NCBI RefSeq assembly: GCF_030269645.1
Contig: NZ_BSTR01000032.1
Location: 1 to 64,000 of the forward strand
Direction: 5' to 3'
Origin: Actinokineospora sp. NBRC 105648
GTDB taxonomy: Bacteria > Actinomycetota > Actinomycetes > Mycobacteriales > Pseudonocardiaceae
DNA: 64,000 bases
Every line of letters begins with the position of its first letter. Position 1 is the stretch's first letter. A program made the translations under genes and the position numbers. Shown here in pieces: positions 10,004-18,078 of this stretch. Under the pieces are notes generated by a model. The model was given only the letters and a program-made list of their open reading frames with translations. It was not told where the DNA came from and did not search any database.

Positions 10004-10489
10004 GAATAATGTTCCCTTCCTCGACCGGGAATTACCAGGTTCACCACTCGACATTCACAGCGATTCACAGTTACGCGGATGTCGGCGATACCGGAAAGAT
10101 AGCTGTTGTTAAGCAATGAGAGGTAGGCCAGTCGAGGTAGAAGAATTCACAACCGGACACCCGAAGGGAGTAGTCCAACCGGGAAGCGACCATTCCGGAC
10201 CACCGGCACCAATGTCCGCATACGAAATCTTGTTCGTCGAATGGACAGCTACATAACATGGCGGCATAGCGCGCGGTGATACCCACGTCCGACCGGCCGG
10301 ACGTATCGGCCCGAATGAACCAACTCGGTCAGCCGTCTGCCCATAATTCGGCGTATTAGCGGGTCGACACTAGAGGATCTGCCCGAATTGTGGACACCGC
10401 GCACCGTCGAAGTGCGCACCGGCACTGGATGCGCGAAGATGCCTCGGGCGCCGTGGGCGGGAAATTGTGCAGTCTCGCGAAAATGCGAC
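10004..10489. promoter_or_regulatory. AT-richer upstream region of the synthetase operon
   Basis: About 490 bases visibly richer in A and T than the surrounding coding DNA, lying between the synthetase start and a terminator hairpin. It should contain the operon promoter, but no -10/-35 pair can be assigned with confidence. GGGTCGACACTAG at 10361-10373 recurs with one change at 10490-10502. Small open frames here (for example 10071-10286 on the minus strand) have no recognisable family or ribosome binding site. Confidence 0.5.
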
Positions 10490-10515
10490 GGGTCGACACC
10501 AGCAGGTGCCGACCC
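10490..10515 (-). terminator. Intrinsic terminator after the DUF2630 gene
   Basis: An 11-bp stem with one mismatch (GGGTCGGCACC against GGTGTCGACCC on the minus strand) closing an AGCA-type tetraloop. It sits 16 bases beyond the DUF2630 stop. A TTTT follows a few bases after the stem on the minus strand. It separates the DUF2630 unit from the synthetase promoter region. Confidence 0.55.
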
Positions 10516-10531
10516 GTCGAATAGTGGACTA

Positions 10532-10777
10532 CTACTGTCGGTATCCCTCGACCTCGGCCGCGGGCCGGGCACTGGCCTCATCGGGGTTCTGCCCGGCCTC
10601 CCGACGGGCCCGCCGCTGGCGCAGCAGGTCCCAGCACTGGTCCAGCGCGACCTCCAGGGCGTCGAGCCGGGCCTGCTCCTCCTGCGGGGTCACCGCGCCG
10701 TGCTGGGCGCGCTCGCGCAGGGAGTGCTCCTCGGCCACCAGGGCGCTGATTCGGGTGTGGATCTGCGTGTCGTCCAT
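10532..10777 (-). CDS. DUF2630 family protein
   Basis: A small cytoplasmic protein of 81 residues found widely in actinobacteria and of unknown function. It is mostly alpha-helical and charged. The diagnostic block LDQCWDLLRQRRARREAGQN and the terminal EVEGYRQ match the DUF2630 signature. The start MDDTQIHTRIS matches the family N-terminus; a start four codons upstream is in frame but not conserved. It is monocistronic or follows the lipoprotein gene by 40 bases, and ends at a hairpin. Confidence 0.85.
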   Translation of the reverse strand: MDDTQIHTRISALVAEEHSLRERAQHGAVTPQEEQARLDALEVALDQCWDLLRQRRARREAGQNPDEASARPAAEVEGYRQ

Positions 10778-10817
10778 GCCCGCCACCATAGGCGCTGGGC
10801 ACCGCGCTGGGCCGCGC

Positions 10818-11714
10818 CTAGCTGCCGGGCACCGCGATGGGCCGCTGCGGCGCCACCTGCGGCGGGTCGGTCCGGTAGGTGTCCAGCACCGCGGGCGCGA
10901 GCTCGGCGGCGGTGCCGCAGTCGGGGGCGCGCACGCGGATGACGAGGTCGCCGAGGTCGGGGAACGGCGAGCCGGACGGCCCGGCGGTCCACGCGTACTC
11001 GCAGTCGCGGGCCCTGGTGATCGTGACCTCCCGGCCGTTCAGCCGGTCCTGGCTGGGCGCGGGGCGGCCGTAGCGGAGCTGCACGAGGTAGACCTGCTCC
11101 CAACCGCCGGGGACCGCGCGGCGGGCTTGGCAGTTGTCCAGCCCGTAGTTGGCCTCGTCGAACCGCAGCTCGAGCCCGTCGAGCCGGTTGCCCGCGGCGC
11201 GGTGGAGCAGGTCGCAGGCGTCCCGGCGGGAGTCGGTGCTCACGCTCTCCGGCCGGGCGAGCCTGCCCACGACGGTCTTGGCCGCGGCGGTGGCGTCGTC
11301 GCAGCGGTTCCGCTGGGTGCGCTGCGACGTGCGACCGGTCTCGCTGGTAACGCGGATCGCCAGGTCGGCGCCGACCGGGATGGCGACCTGGCACCCGGTG
11401 TCGAGGGACCGGCGGTAGCCGCGGGCCCCGTCGAGCGCGATCTCCTCGTGGGCGTCGCGGGTGGCCTGGTCGAACTGGGCACCGACGACGAGGAAGAGGT
11501 AGTCGGCGCCGCCCTGGCCCTCGAACCGGCAGCGGTGCGGGCCGAGCGCGACCTGGTTCAGGCCCGCGGTGGCGCCGAGGAGGCACGGGTCGAGGGGCCG
11601 CAGGGCGGCGGTGACGGCGGAGAGCGGGCGGTCGTCGCTCGGCGCCCGCGGGCCCTCGGGCGCGGCGGTGCAGCCCGCGACGAGGGCCAGGGCGAGCAGC
11701 AGCGACGATCTCAC
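10818..11714 (-). CDS. Lipoprotein, two DUF3558-like repeats
   Basis: A 298-residue predicted lipoprotein. The signal peptide MRSSLLLALALVAGC ends in a lipobox (LVAGC), so it should be anchored outside the membrane. The mature part contains two similar halves, each with a conserved pair of cysteines (CLLG...HRCRF and RDACDLL...NCQAR), a PxxxxLDPC-type motif and GADLAIRV/GDLVIRV strands, resembling the actinomycete DUF3558 fold. No enzymatic motif is visible; ligand binding or an envelope role is possible. It starts with ATG and precedes the DUF2630 gene. Confidence 0.65.
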   Translation of the reverse strand: MRSSLLLALALVAGCTAAPEGPRAPSDDRPLSAVTAALRPLDPCLLGATAGLNQVALGPHRCRFEGQGGADYLFLVVGAQFDQATRDAHEEIALDGARGYRRSLDTGCQVAIPVGADLAIRVTSETGRTSQRTQRNRCDDATAAAKTVVGRLARPESVSTDSRRDACDLLHRAAGNRLDGLELRFDEANYGLDNCQARRAVPGGWEQVYLVQLRYGRPAPSQDRLNGREVTITRARDCEYAWTAGPSGSPFPDLGDLVIRVRAPDCGTAAELAPAVLDTYRTDPPQVAPQRPIAVPGS

Positions 11715-11866
11715 CGGATCAGGGTAGTGGGAGCCGCCGGTGACCGGGAGCGGTCACGCGTTCCGACTACAGTGGACGGCGAGAACTGTTGGTACGGCGG
11801 CATTCCACGGCTCCGAGCGGCACTCCGACTGGCGCGTCCGACCGGCGGACGGGCGCGCCGCTGTGC

Positions 11867-12378
11867 TCAGTCGGGGAAAGCGGCGACGGAGACCTCCCGG
11901 CTCAGGGGCCGCGCGAGGTAGCCGCCCGTCACGGGGACGAAGACGCCGTGACGGGCGCCGGGGTCGCCCACTGGGTCTGCAGGTCGTCGTGCCGGATCGC
12001 GGTGATCGTGGCGTCGCTGGTGGCGTAGGCGAGCCCCGACGCGTGCTCGAAGTACTCCGAGGGCAGCGAATCGCGGTGGGCGGAGGGGGTGGGGTCGCGG
12101 GGTGAGTGCAGGGCGGCCGAGTGGCCCCAGGTGACGAGCATGTGCACCTCGCCGTTGAGGCGCACGGCCGTGCAGGTCCCGGTCCCGTCCCAGAGCACGG
12201 ACCCGTCGCGGAGATCGATGACGTGGAACTCACCGCCGGTCTCGTTGTCCGCCACGACCACCGCGGTGGTGTCGTCGAGCCGGTCGCCGCCCTCCCGCAC
12301 GAGGGTGCCCTCCTGGACGGTCACCGCCTCGGGGGACCGCCACAGCTCGGCGCCGGTTCCCCGCTCACCCGAACAAGG
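11867..12378 (-). pseudogene. Relic of a PQQ-type beta-propeller protein
   Basis: A frameshifted, 5'-truncated fragment. From 12378 a frame reads GTGAELWRSPEAVTVQEG, then VIDLRDGSVLWDGTGTCTAV and ASGLAYATSDATITAIRHDD, which are PQQ/WD-like blades. It stops at 11929. In the adjacent frame the propeller continues immediately as HGVFVPVTGGYLARPL and ends in SVAAFPD at 11867. A single-base indel near 11950 therefore explains the break. Upstream the frame is closed by a TGA at 12379 with no start or ribosome site, so the N-terminal blades are missing. A GTG at 12324 could in principle start a 131-residue product, but that would begin inside a blade. Confidence 0.6.
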
Positions 12379-12388
12379 TCAACCCCGA

Positions 12389-12796
12389 CTAGTACTGGTC
12401 CCCGCCGAAGAACATCTCCTCGATCTGGTCCGCCGTGCCCGCCAGCAGCTCCAGCGGGTCGGTGAACTCGTGGATGTCGAGGTCCTTGAGCGGCAGCGAG
12501 TGCCGCAGCACGACGTGCTCGCCCATGATCGCCGCGCCGCAGGCGATCGAGGACAGGCCGATCTCGGTGAGCAGCGCCTTGAGGTCGGCGCGCTCGACCA
12601 GGCCGACCGGGGTGGCCAGCTGCACCCACTCGTGCTTGGCGTCGAGGATCTCGCGGGCCAGGATGATGATCTGGGTGCGCTCGTCCTCCTCGTTGACGTC
12701 CTCGAAGTTGACCTGGATGCGGATCTCCTCGTCGTTCTCGGAGATCACCTCGTACTCGCCGCGCACGAACCGCGCGAGATCAGCCCACGTAGCCAT
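12389..12796 (-). CDS. YbjN/CesT-like small acidic protein
   Basis: A 135-residue, strongly acidic soluble protein (MATWADLARFVRGEYEVISE at the start, EEMFFGGDQY at the end). The alternating strand/helix pattern, with DEEIRIQVNF followed by TQIIILAREI, resembles the type III secretion chaperone-like (YbjN/CesT) fold common in actinobacteria, where it is not linked to secretion. It overlaps no neighbour and ends ten bases before the propeller relic. Function unknown; a chaperone-like or partner-binding role is only a fold-based guess. Confidence 0.6.
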   Translation of the reverse strand: MATWADLARFVRGEYEVISENDEEIRIQVNFEDVNEEDERTQIIILAREILDAKHEWVQLATPVGLVERADLKALLTEIGLSSIACGAAIMGEHVVLRHSLPLKDLDIHEFTDPLELLAGTADQIEEMFFGGDQY

Positions 12797-12920
12797 GCGA
12801 TGAGCGTATCGCCGAGTCGATCACCCACGATCGGGTGAAGGGACCCCGGGCGGACGTAACGCGGGTCACACCCATTCGGACGTCACTCGCAAGGGGCTGA
12901 CCGAGCGAGCGGAGTGCGAC

Positions 12921-13304
12921 ATGGAATGGCTCAACACCGGCATCCGCGCCCTGATCACGCTGGCCCTGGTGGGCGTGGTGATGTGGTGCCTGATCCTGGT
13001 CTCCAACCAGCTGTTCGCGGGCGCGTTCACCGACAGCGCGGGCAACACCGTCGATCCCCACCAACGGGCGAAGGACCTGCTGCTGGTGGTGATGCCGCTG
13101 GTGACCACCGTGCTCGGCTTCTGGTTCGGCACCCGGGACCAGGACCGGGTGCGCGCCTCGGCGGCCGTCCAGGTGGAGCAGGCCGAGAACCGGGCCGCGG
13201 CGGCCATCGACAAGCTGACCACCGTGACCGCCGTGTCCACCGAACCCGACCTGCTCCCCAGGGCGCGGACCCTGCGCCCGGACCTGTTCGCGCCGAACAG
13301 CTAG
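12921..13304 (+). CDS. Small membrane protein with two membrane segments
   Basis: A 127-residue protein. A first membrane helix (about 8-30, LITLALVGVVMWCLILV) and a second (about 52-68, LLLVVMPLVTTVLGFWFG) are separated by a short hydrophilic loop. The C-terminal tail is soluble and helical, with RVRASAAVQVEQAENRAAAA resembling a short coiled coil. No family was recognised. It is the only plus-strand gene between 3.2 and 20.6 kb and converges with the SDR gene, whose stop is ten bases away. Confidence 0.65.
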   Translation: MEWLNTGIRALITLALVGVVMWCLILVSNQLFAGAFTDSAGNTVDPHQRAKDLLLVVMPLVTTVLGFWFGTRDQDRVRASAAVQVEQAENRAAAAIDKLTTVTAVSTEPDLLPRARTLRPDLFAPNS

Positions 13305-13314
13305 TCCAAGGCGA

Positions 13315-14103
13315 TCAGTCGAAGGCGATGGTGGGCAGGTCGACCGCGCTGGCGCCCGCGTCCGCGGTCACCACCGCGCCGCTGACGATCGCGGCGTCGG
13401 AGGAGGCCAGGAAGGCGATCACCGAGGCGATCTCCTCGGGCTCGGCCGGGCGGCCCAGCGGGGTGTTCTCGGTGACGAGCTCGTAGGCGGCCGCCCGGTC
13501 GATGCCCTTGCCCGAGCCGAGCTCGTCCATCTGCTCGTCGGCCATCGGGGTGCGCACCCAGCCCGGGCACACCGCGTTCGCGCGCACGCCGTGCTTGCCG
13601 TAGTCGCGGGCGATCGAGCGGGTGAGGCCGATCAGCCCGTGCTTGGTGGTCACGTAGCCCGCCACCGCGGGCCCGGAGAACAGGCCGGCGAGCGAGGACA
13701 CCAGCACCACCGAGCCGCCGCGCACCGACAGCGCGGGCAGCGACTCGCGGATGGTGACGAACGCGCTGGTCAGGTTGACCTCGATGGCCTTCTGCCAGCC
13801 CGCGTCGTCAGTGTCGGTAGCTGTGCCCAGGCCGTGGCCGCCCGCGTTGGCGACCACGTTGTCCAGCCTGCCGAACCGCTCCAGCAGCGCCGCCACGATC
13901 CCGCGCACCGCGGTCGAGTCCGCTGCGTCGCCGGGGAGCACCAGGGCCAACTCGCCCAGTGACTCGGCCACCTCGCGCAGCGGGGCCTCGCGCCTCCCGG
14001 TGAGCACGACCCGGCCGCCCTCGGCGACCAGCCGACGGGCCGTGGCCGCGCCGATTCCCGTGCCCGCCCCGGTGATCAGGGTGACCGTGTCCGCGAACCT
14101 CAT
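13315..14103 (-). CDS. SDR-family oxidoreductase
   Basis: A 262-residue short-chain dehydrogenase. Visible are the cofactor loop TLITGAGTGIGAATAR, an arginine after the second strand (LTGRREAP, suggesting NADP preference), VVANAGG, the catalytic serine in VLVSSLAG, the YVTTK active site and the PGWVRTPM segment. The ATG at 14103 overlaps the stop of the preceding SDR gene by four bases (ATGA), so the two are co-translated. As last gene of the homoprotocatechuate operon it may act on an aromatic side-chain alcohol or a ring-cleavage intermediate, but the substrate is not predictable. Confidence 0.85.
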   Translation of the reverse strand: MRFADTVTLITGAGTGIGAATARRLVAEGGRVVLTGRREAPLREVAESLGELALVLPGDAADSTAVRGIVAALLERFGRLDNVVANAGGHGLGTATDTDDAGWQKAIEVNLTSAFVTIRESLPALSVRGGSVVLVSSLAGLFSGPAVAGYVTTKHGLIGLTRSIARDYGKHGVRANAVCPGWVRTPMADEQMDELGSGKGIDRAAAYELVTENTPLGRPAEPEEIASVIAFLASSDAAIVSGAVVTADAGASAVDLPTIAFD

Positions 14104-14759
14104 GCGCCAGTTCCTCTCGTCTTGATCGTCTGTCCACTCAGGTGGGCGCCCTCCGGACCCGCCAGCCAGTGCACGGCCGCGGCGATGTCCTCGGGCACCA
14201 GGAAGTCCGCGCACTCCGGGGCGACCGCACCGACCACGATCCCCAACGGCGCGACGTCGCGCGCCACCGACGCGGTGAACGCGCGCATCGCGCCCTCGAC
14301 CGCGCTGTGGTGGGCCAGGTGCGCGCAGTCGGCCGAGATCGACACGATGACCCCGCTCCGCTGGCCGCGCATCGCCCGCAGCGCGGCCCGGGTGCCGTAG
14401 AAGGTCCCGTCCAGCCGCAGCCCGAGCGCCGAGTGCCACTGCTCGTCCGTGATGTCCATTGTGGACCCCGGGGCGGCCGGACCGCAGTCCCAGCCGCCCG
14501 CGTTGTTCACCAGCACGTCCAACCGCCCGAAGTGCTCGACCACCGCGGCGACCGCGGCGTCGACCTGGGTCGGGTCGGCCACGTCGGCCCGCACGACCAT
14601 GCCGTGCCGCAGCACCCGGGAGGCCAGCTCGGCCGCCGTGGAGTCCCCGTCGAGCACGGCCACCGTGGCGCCCTCGTCGTCGAAGCGCCGCGCGATCGCG
14701 GCCCCGACGCCCGAGCCCGCCCCGGTGACCAGTGCCACCCTGCCGTCCATGCTGCCCAT
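14100..14759 (-). CDS. SDR-fold protein with altered catalytic residues
   Basis: About 219 residues with a normal SDR nucleotide-binding start ([19 protein letters not shown]) and [10 protein letters not shown]. Where YxxxK is expected, after the serine strand [13 protein letters not shown], the sequence is HHSAVEG, so the tyrosine is histidine and the lysine glutamate. Catalysis by the standard SDR mechanism is therefore unlikely. It may be a non-catalytic partner of the downstream SDR, to which it is coupled by an ATGA overlap, or use different chemistry. The start at 14759 (MGSMDG) is chosen because the Rossmann strand follows directly; no clear ribosome site is seen, and 14750 is an alternative. 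Confidence 0.75.
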   Translation of the reverse strand: MGSMDGRVALVTGAGSGVGAAIARRFDDEGATVAVLDGDSTAAELASRVLRHGMVVRADVADPTQVDAAVAAVVEHFGRLDVLVNNAGGWDCGPAAPGSTMDITDEQWHSALGLRLDGTFYGTRAALRAMRGQRSGVIVSISADCAHLAHHSAVEGAMRAFTASVARDVAPLGIVVGAVAPECADFLVPEDIAAAVHWLAGPEGAHLSGQTIKTRGTGA

Positions 14760-14858
14760 AGCCGCGCACGCTAATTCGCCGTTGGCCGGTTTCCGACGCG
14801 GCGAAGTCCACTGTGCGCAGCCGTACAACGAATGTTCGCCGTCGGGCAACTACAGCGA

Positions 14859-16358
14859 TTACCTGCCGAAGCGCGGTGCCGCGAGGTCCCCGACGGCCAC
14901 GTGCACGGCGCGCACGTCGCTGTAGAAGTCGATGCTGTGCACGCCGCCCTCCTGGCCGACACCGCTGGCCTTGATGCCGCCGAACGGGGTGCGCAGGTCC
15001 CGCACGTTGTGCGAGTTGATCCACACCATGCCCGACTGCACCGCGCGGGCGACCCGGTGGCCGCGGGCGAGGTCGCTGGTCCAGACGTAGCCCGCCAGGC
15101 CGTACTTGGTGGCGTTGGCCAGCTCGACGCCCTCCTCCTCGGTGTCGAACGGGGTCACCGCGACGACCGGGCCGAAGATCTCCTCCTGGAAGATCCGGGC
15201 GTCCGGGCGGACGTCGGCGAACACCGTCGGCTGCAGGAAGTTGCCCTGCGGCAGGTGCTCCGGGCGGCCGCCACCGGCGACCAGGCGGGCCTCGCGCTTG
15301 CCGATCTCGACGTACTCCAGCACCCGGGCGTAGTGCTCGGGGTGGATGAGCGCGCCGACCTCGGTGGTCGGGTCGGCGGGCATGCCGACCCGCACGGCCG
15401 AGGCGCGCTCGGCCAGCGCGGCGACGAACCGGTCGTAGATCCCGCGCTGGACGATGACCCGCGAGCTGGCCGTGCAGCGCTCGCCGTTGAGGGAGAACAC
15501 GCCGAACACGGCCGCGTCGACGGCGCGCTCGAAGTCGGCGTCGTCGAAGACCACGCACGGGGACTTGCCACCGAGCTCCATCGACACCTCCTTGAGGTTC
15601 TCCGCCGAGGACCGCATGATGATCTGCCCGGTGCCGCTCTCGCCGGTGAAGGAGATCCGCGGCACGTCGGGGTGCGCGACCAGGGCGGCGCCCGCCTGCT
15701 CGCCGATGCCGTGCACCAGGTTGAACACGCCGTCGGGCACGCCCGCCTCGGCCATGATCTCCGGCAGCAGGCTGGCCGAGAGCGGGGACCACTCGGCGGG
15801 CTTGAGCACCACGGTGCAGCCCGAGGCCAGGCTGGGCGCCAGCTTCCAGGTCTCCAGCATGAACGGGGTGTTCCACGGCGTGATCAGGCCCGCCACGCCC
15901 GCGGGCTGGCGGATCGCGTAGTTCACCTGCTTGTCGCCGACGATGTAGGCCTCCTCGTGCAGGGCCACGATCACGTCGGCGAAGTAGCGGAAGTTCTCCG
16001 CGGCGCGGTGCGCCTGGCCGCGGGCCTGGGTCACCGGCAGGCCGGTGTCGAAGGTCTCCAGCTCGGCGAGCCGCTCGGCCCGGACCTCGATGCCGTCGGC
16101 GATCTTGTTCAGCACCTTGGCGCGCTCGCGGGCGGTCAGCCGCGGCCACGGGCCGTCGGTGAACGCGCGCTTGGCGGCCGCGACCGCCAGGTCGATGTCG
16201 GCGGTGTCACCGGCGGCGACCCGGCCGTAGACCTCGTTGGTGACCGGGTCGGCGACCGGGAAGGTCGCCCCGTCCACACTGGACGCGGGCTTGCCGTCGA
16301 TGAAGTGCCGCAGGTCGCTGGGCAGATCGGCCGGACGGGGGACGGCTGACTCGGTCAT
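14859..16358 (-). CDS. hpaE: 5-carboxymethyl-2-hydroxymuconate semialdehyde dehydrogenase
   Basis: A 499-residue NAD-dependent aldehyde dehydrogenase that oxidises the ring-fission semialdehyde of homoprotocatechuate to 5-carboxymethyl-2-hydroxymuconate. Family marks are TPWNTPFMLETWKLAPSL, FTGESGTGQ, the general-base glutamate in SMELGGKSP and the catalytic cysteine in SLNGERCTASSR (near residue 300). The short loop after NGERC and the NSHNVRDLRTPFGG end segment resemble HpaE-type enzymes. It lies in an operon with the ring-cleavage dioxygenase and an HpaG-like protein, which is the main reason for the specific name. It starts with ATG, 87 bases after the DapA-family gene. Confidence 0.85.
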   Translation of the reverse strand: MTESAVPRPADLPSDLRHFIDGKPASSVDGATFPVADPVTNEVYGRVAAGDTADIDLAVAAAKRAFTDGPWPRLTARERAKVLNKIADGIEVRAERLAELETFDTGLPVTQARGQAHRAAENFRYFADVIVALHEEAYIVGDKQVNYAIRQPAGVAGLITPWNTPFMLETWKLAPSLASGCTVVLKPAEWSPLSASLLPEIMAEAGVPDGVFNLVHGIGEQAGAALVAHPDVPRISFTGESGTGQIIMRSSAENLKEVSMELGGKSPCVVFDDADFERAVDAAVFGVFSLNGERCTASSRVIVQRGIYDRFVAALAERASAVRVGMPADPTTEVGALIHPEHYARVLEYVEIGKREARLVAGGGRPEHLPQGNFLQPTVFADVRPDARIFQEEIFGPVVAVTPFDTEEEGVELANATKYGLAGYVWTSDLARGHRVARAVQSGMVWINSHNVRDLRTPFGGIKASGVGQEGGVHSIDFYSDVRAVHVAVGDLAAPRFGR

Positions 16359-16445
16359 GGTGGTGCTCCTCGTCGGAATGACACGGGCGTGTCGGAGGGT
16401 GAGCTGGCGGCGGTGGGGAACGGGGGTGCTGGTGGGGCTGGGTGC

Positions 16446-17369
16446 TCAGGCGGGCTTGACGAGCAGGTGCTCGGCCTGGGCGCGCAGGGCGTTGATCCGC
16501 TCCAGGCCCTTGGCGGTCGGCTCGATCAGCGGGGCGCGGACGAAACCGCTCTCGATCAGGCCCAGGTCCTTGAGCACGTGCTTGGCAGGCGCCGGGTTGG
16601 TCTCGACGAAGAGCAGCTCCACCAGCGGGGCCAACTGGTAGTGCAGGTCGATGGCGGCGTCCTGGTCGCCGGAGACGTAGAGCTCGTACATCCGGGCGAC
16701 CGCGGCCGGGGCGATGTTGGCCAGCGCGCTGACGAAGCCGATGCCGCCGATGGCCAGCAGCGGCAGGCAGAGCAGCTCGATGCCCGACCACATCAGGAAG
16801 TCGCGCCCGCACTGGGCCAGCACGTGCGAGAAGTGCTCGAAGTCCTTGGTGGTCTCCTTGATGCCCACGATGTTGTCGTGCGCGCGGCGCAGCCGGGCGA
16901 CGGTCTCCGGGGCGATGTCCACCGCGGTGCGCGAGGGCACGTTGTAGATCACGATGGGCTGGTCGGGGAACTCCCGGGCGACCGCGCCGTACCAGGCGAC
17001 CAGGCCGTCCTGGGTGGGCCTGCTGTAGTACGGGGTGATGACCAGGGCCAGGTCGGCGCCGAGCTTGATCGCGGCCTCGGTCAGCTCCAGGGTCTCGTCC
17101 AGCTTGGTGGAGCCGGTGCCGGGCAGGAACGGCACCCGGTCGCCGATGACCTCGGACACCGCGGTCATCGCGGCGATCCGCTCGGCCACGGTCTGCGCGC
17201 TGGGCTCGCCGGTCGAGCCGCCGATGGAGATGCCGTGCGAGCCGGAGTCGAGCTGCCAGCGCACGAGCCTGCGCAGGCCGTCGAGGTCCACCGCCCCCTC
17301 GGCGGTGAACGGGGTGACGACCGGGGCGATCGAGCCCTTGATCTGGGCGGGGTCGGAACGGAACTTCAT
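16446..17369 (-). CDS. DapA-family aldolase of the homoprotocatechuate operon
   Basis: A 307-residue class I pyruvate-dependent aldolase of the dihydrodipicolinate synthase superfamily. It shows ISIGGSTGEPS, the tyrosine in VIYNVPSRT and the Schiff-base lysine in VGIKETTKD. In this operon it probably takes the place of HpaI, cleaving 4-hydroxy-2-oxoheptanedioate to pyruvate and succinate semialdehyde; a lyase or hydratase-aldolase role, as in other aromatic pathways of this superfamily, is equally possible. The true DapA is unlikely because lysine genes are absent. It lies 37 bases after the GntR gene. Confidence 0.8.
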   Translation of the reverse strand: MKFRSDPAQIKGSIAPVVTPFTAEGAVDLDGLRRLVRWQLDSGSHGISIGGSTGEPSAQTVAERIAAMTAVSEVIGDRVPFLPGTGSTKLDETLELTEAAIKLGADLALVITPYYSRPTQDGLVAWYGAVAREFPDQPIVIYNVPSRTAVDIAPETVARLRRAHDNIVGIKETTKDFEHFSHVLAQCGRDFLMWSGIELLCLPLLAIGGIGFVSALANIAPAAVARMYELYVSGDQDAAIDLHYQLAPLVELLFVETNPAPAKHVLKDLGLIESGFVRAPLIEPTAKGLERINALRAQAEHLLVKPA

Positions 17370-17406
17370 CTGGGTCTCCAGGCTTGGGACGCCGACTCGG
17401 GCGGTG

Positions 17407-18078
17407 TCAGTGGAACTTCACGGCGGGACCGGACGCCGAGGACACGGCGGACACGGTGTTGAGCTTGTGCTGGCGGGCGAACGCCTCGACCTCGGCGGCG
17501 GGCGCGCCGGTGCGCAGCAGCCGCAGCAGCTCGTCGTGCTCCTCGACCGACTCCCTGGCCCGACCGGGCACCAGGGCGAAGGTGGAGCGGCGGAGCACGT
17601 CGAGCAGGTTCCACTCGCGGGTGATCAGGTCGCGCAGGTGCGGGTTGGGGCAGCCGCCGCAGAGCAGCAGGTGGAACTCCCGGTTGAGCCGGGTGAAGCC
17701 GAGCGGGTCGAACTCGGCCAGCGTGTCGCGCATCCGGTCGTTGAGCCGCTGGGCCTTGGCCAGCAGCGCCGGGGTCACCCTCGCGGTGCCCATGGCGTGC
17801 CCCTCCAGCAGCGCGAGGGTGTGCATGGCGTGCCGGTACTGGTCCGGGTCGACCCCGGCCACCTGCGCGCCGACGTTGCGCTCGAAGACGACCCAGCCCT
17901 CGGCCTCCAGCCGCCGCACCGCCTCGCGCACCGGCACCGGGCTGACCCCGAGGTCGCGGGCGATCCGGTCGAACACCAGCCGGGTGCCGGGGCCGTACCA
18001 GCCCTCGACGATGCGCTGCTTGAGCGTCTCGTAGGCGTACTGGGTCTTCGACCGCCCCTCGAGCGCCGGGGCGTTCAC
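17407..18078 (-). CDS. GntR-family regulator (FCD type)
   Basis: A 223-residue transcription factor. The N-terminal winged helix-turn-helix (about 10-75) contains FDRIARDLGVSPVPVREAVR, and the helical C-terminal ligand domain is of the FadR/FCD kind, with NREFHLLLCGGCPNPHL and the later histidine HDELLRLL that usually bind a metal. A GTG start overlaps the TGA of the preceding hpaG-like gene (GTGA), so it is made as part of the operon. It likely senses a pathway acid and represses the cluster. A second, AraC-type regulator is divergent at the head of the operon. Confidence 0.85.
   Translation of the reverse strand: MNAPALEGRSKTQYAYETLKQRIVEGWYGPGTRLVFDRIARDLGVSPVPVREAVRRLEAEGWVVFERNVGAQVAGVDPDQYRHAMHTLALLEGHAMGTARVTPALLAKAQRLNDRMRDTLAEFDPLGFTRLNREFHLLLCGGCPNPHLRDLITREWNLLDVLRRSTFALVPGRARESVEEHDELLRLLRTGAPAAEVEAFARQHKLNTVSAVSSASGPAVKFH

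Noticed and set aside
10071-10286. Small minus-strand frame of 71 codons upstream of the synthetase gene
   Set aside because: No ribosome binding site, no recognisable family, and cysteine/tryptophan-rich composition consistent with noncoding AT-richer DNA.
10249-10581. 110-codon minus-strand frame spanning the terminator and the DUF2630 3' end
   Set aside because: It overlaps a well-supported gene and its terminator, and has no motif.
16446-17369. Lysine-pathway DapA
   Set aside because: No dapB or other lysine gene is adjacent; the gene sits inside an aromatic ring-cleavage operon, so a catabolic aldolase is more likely.
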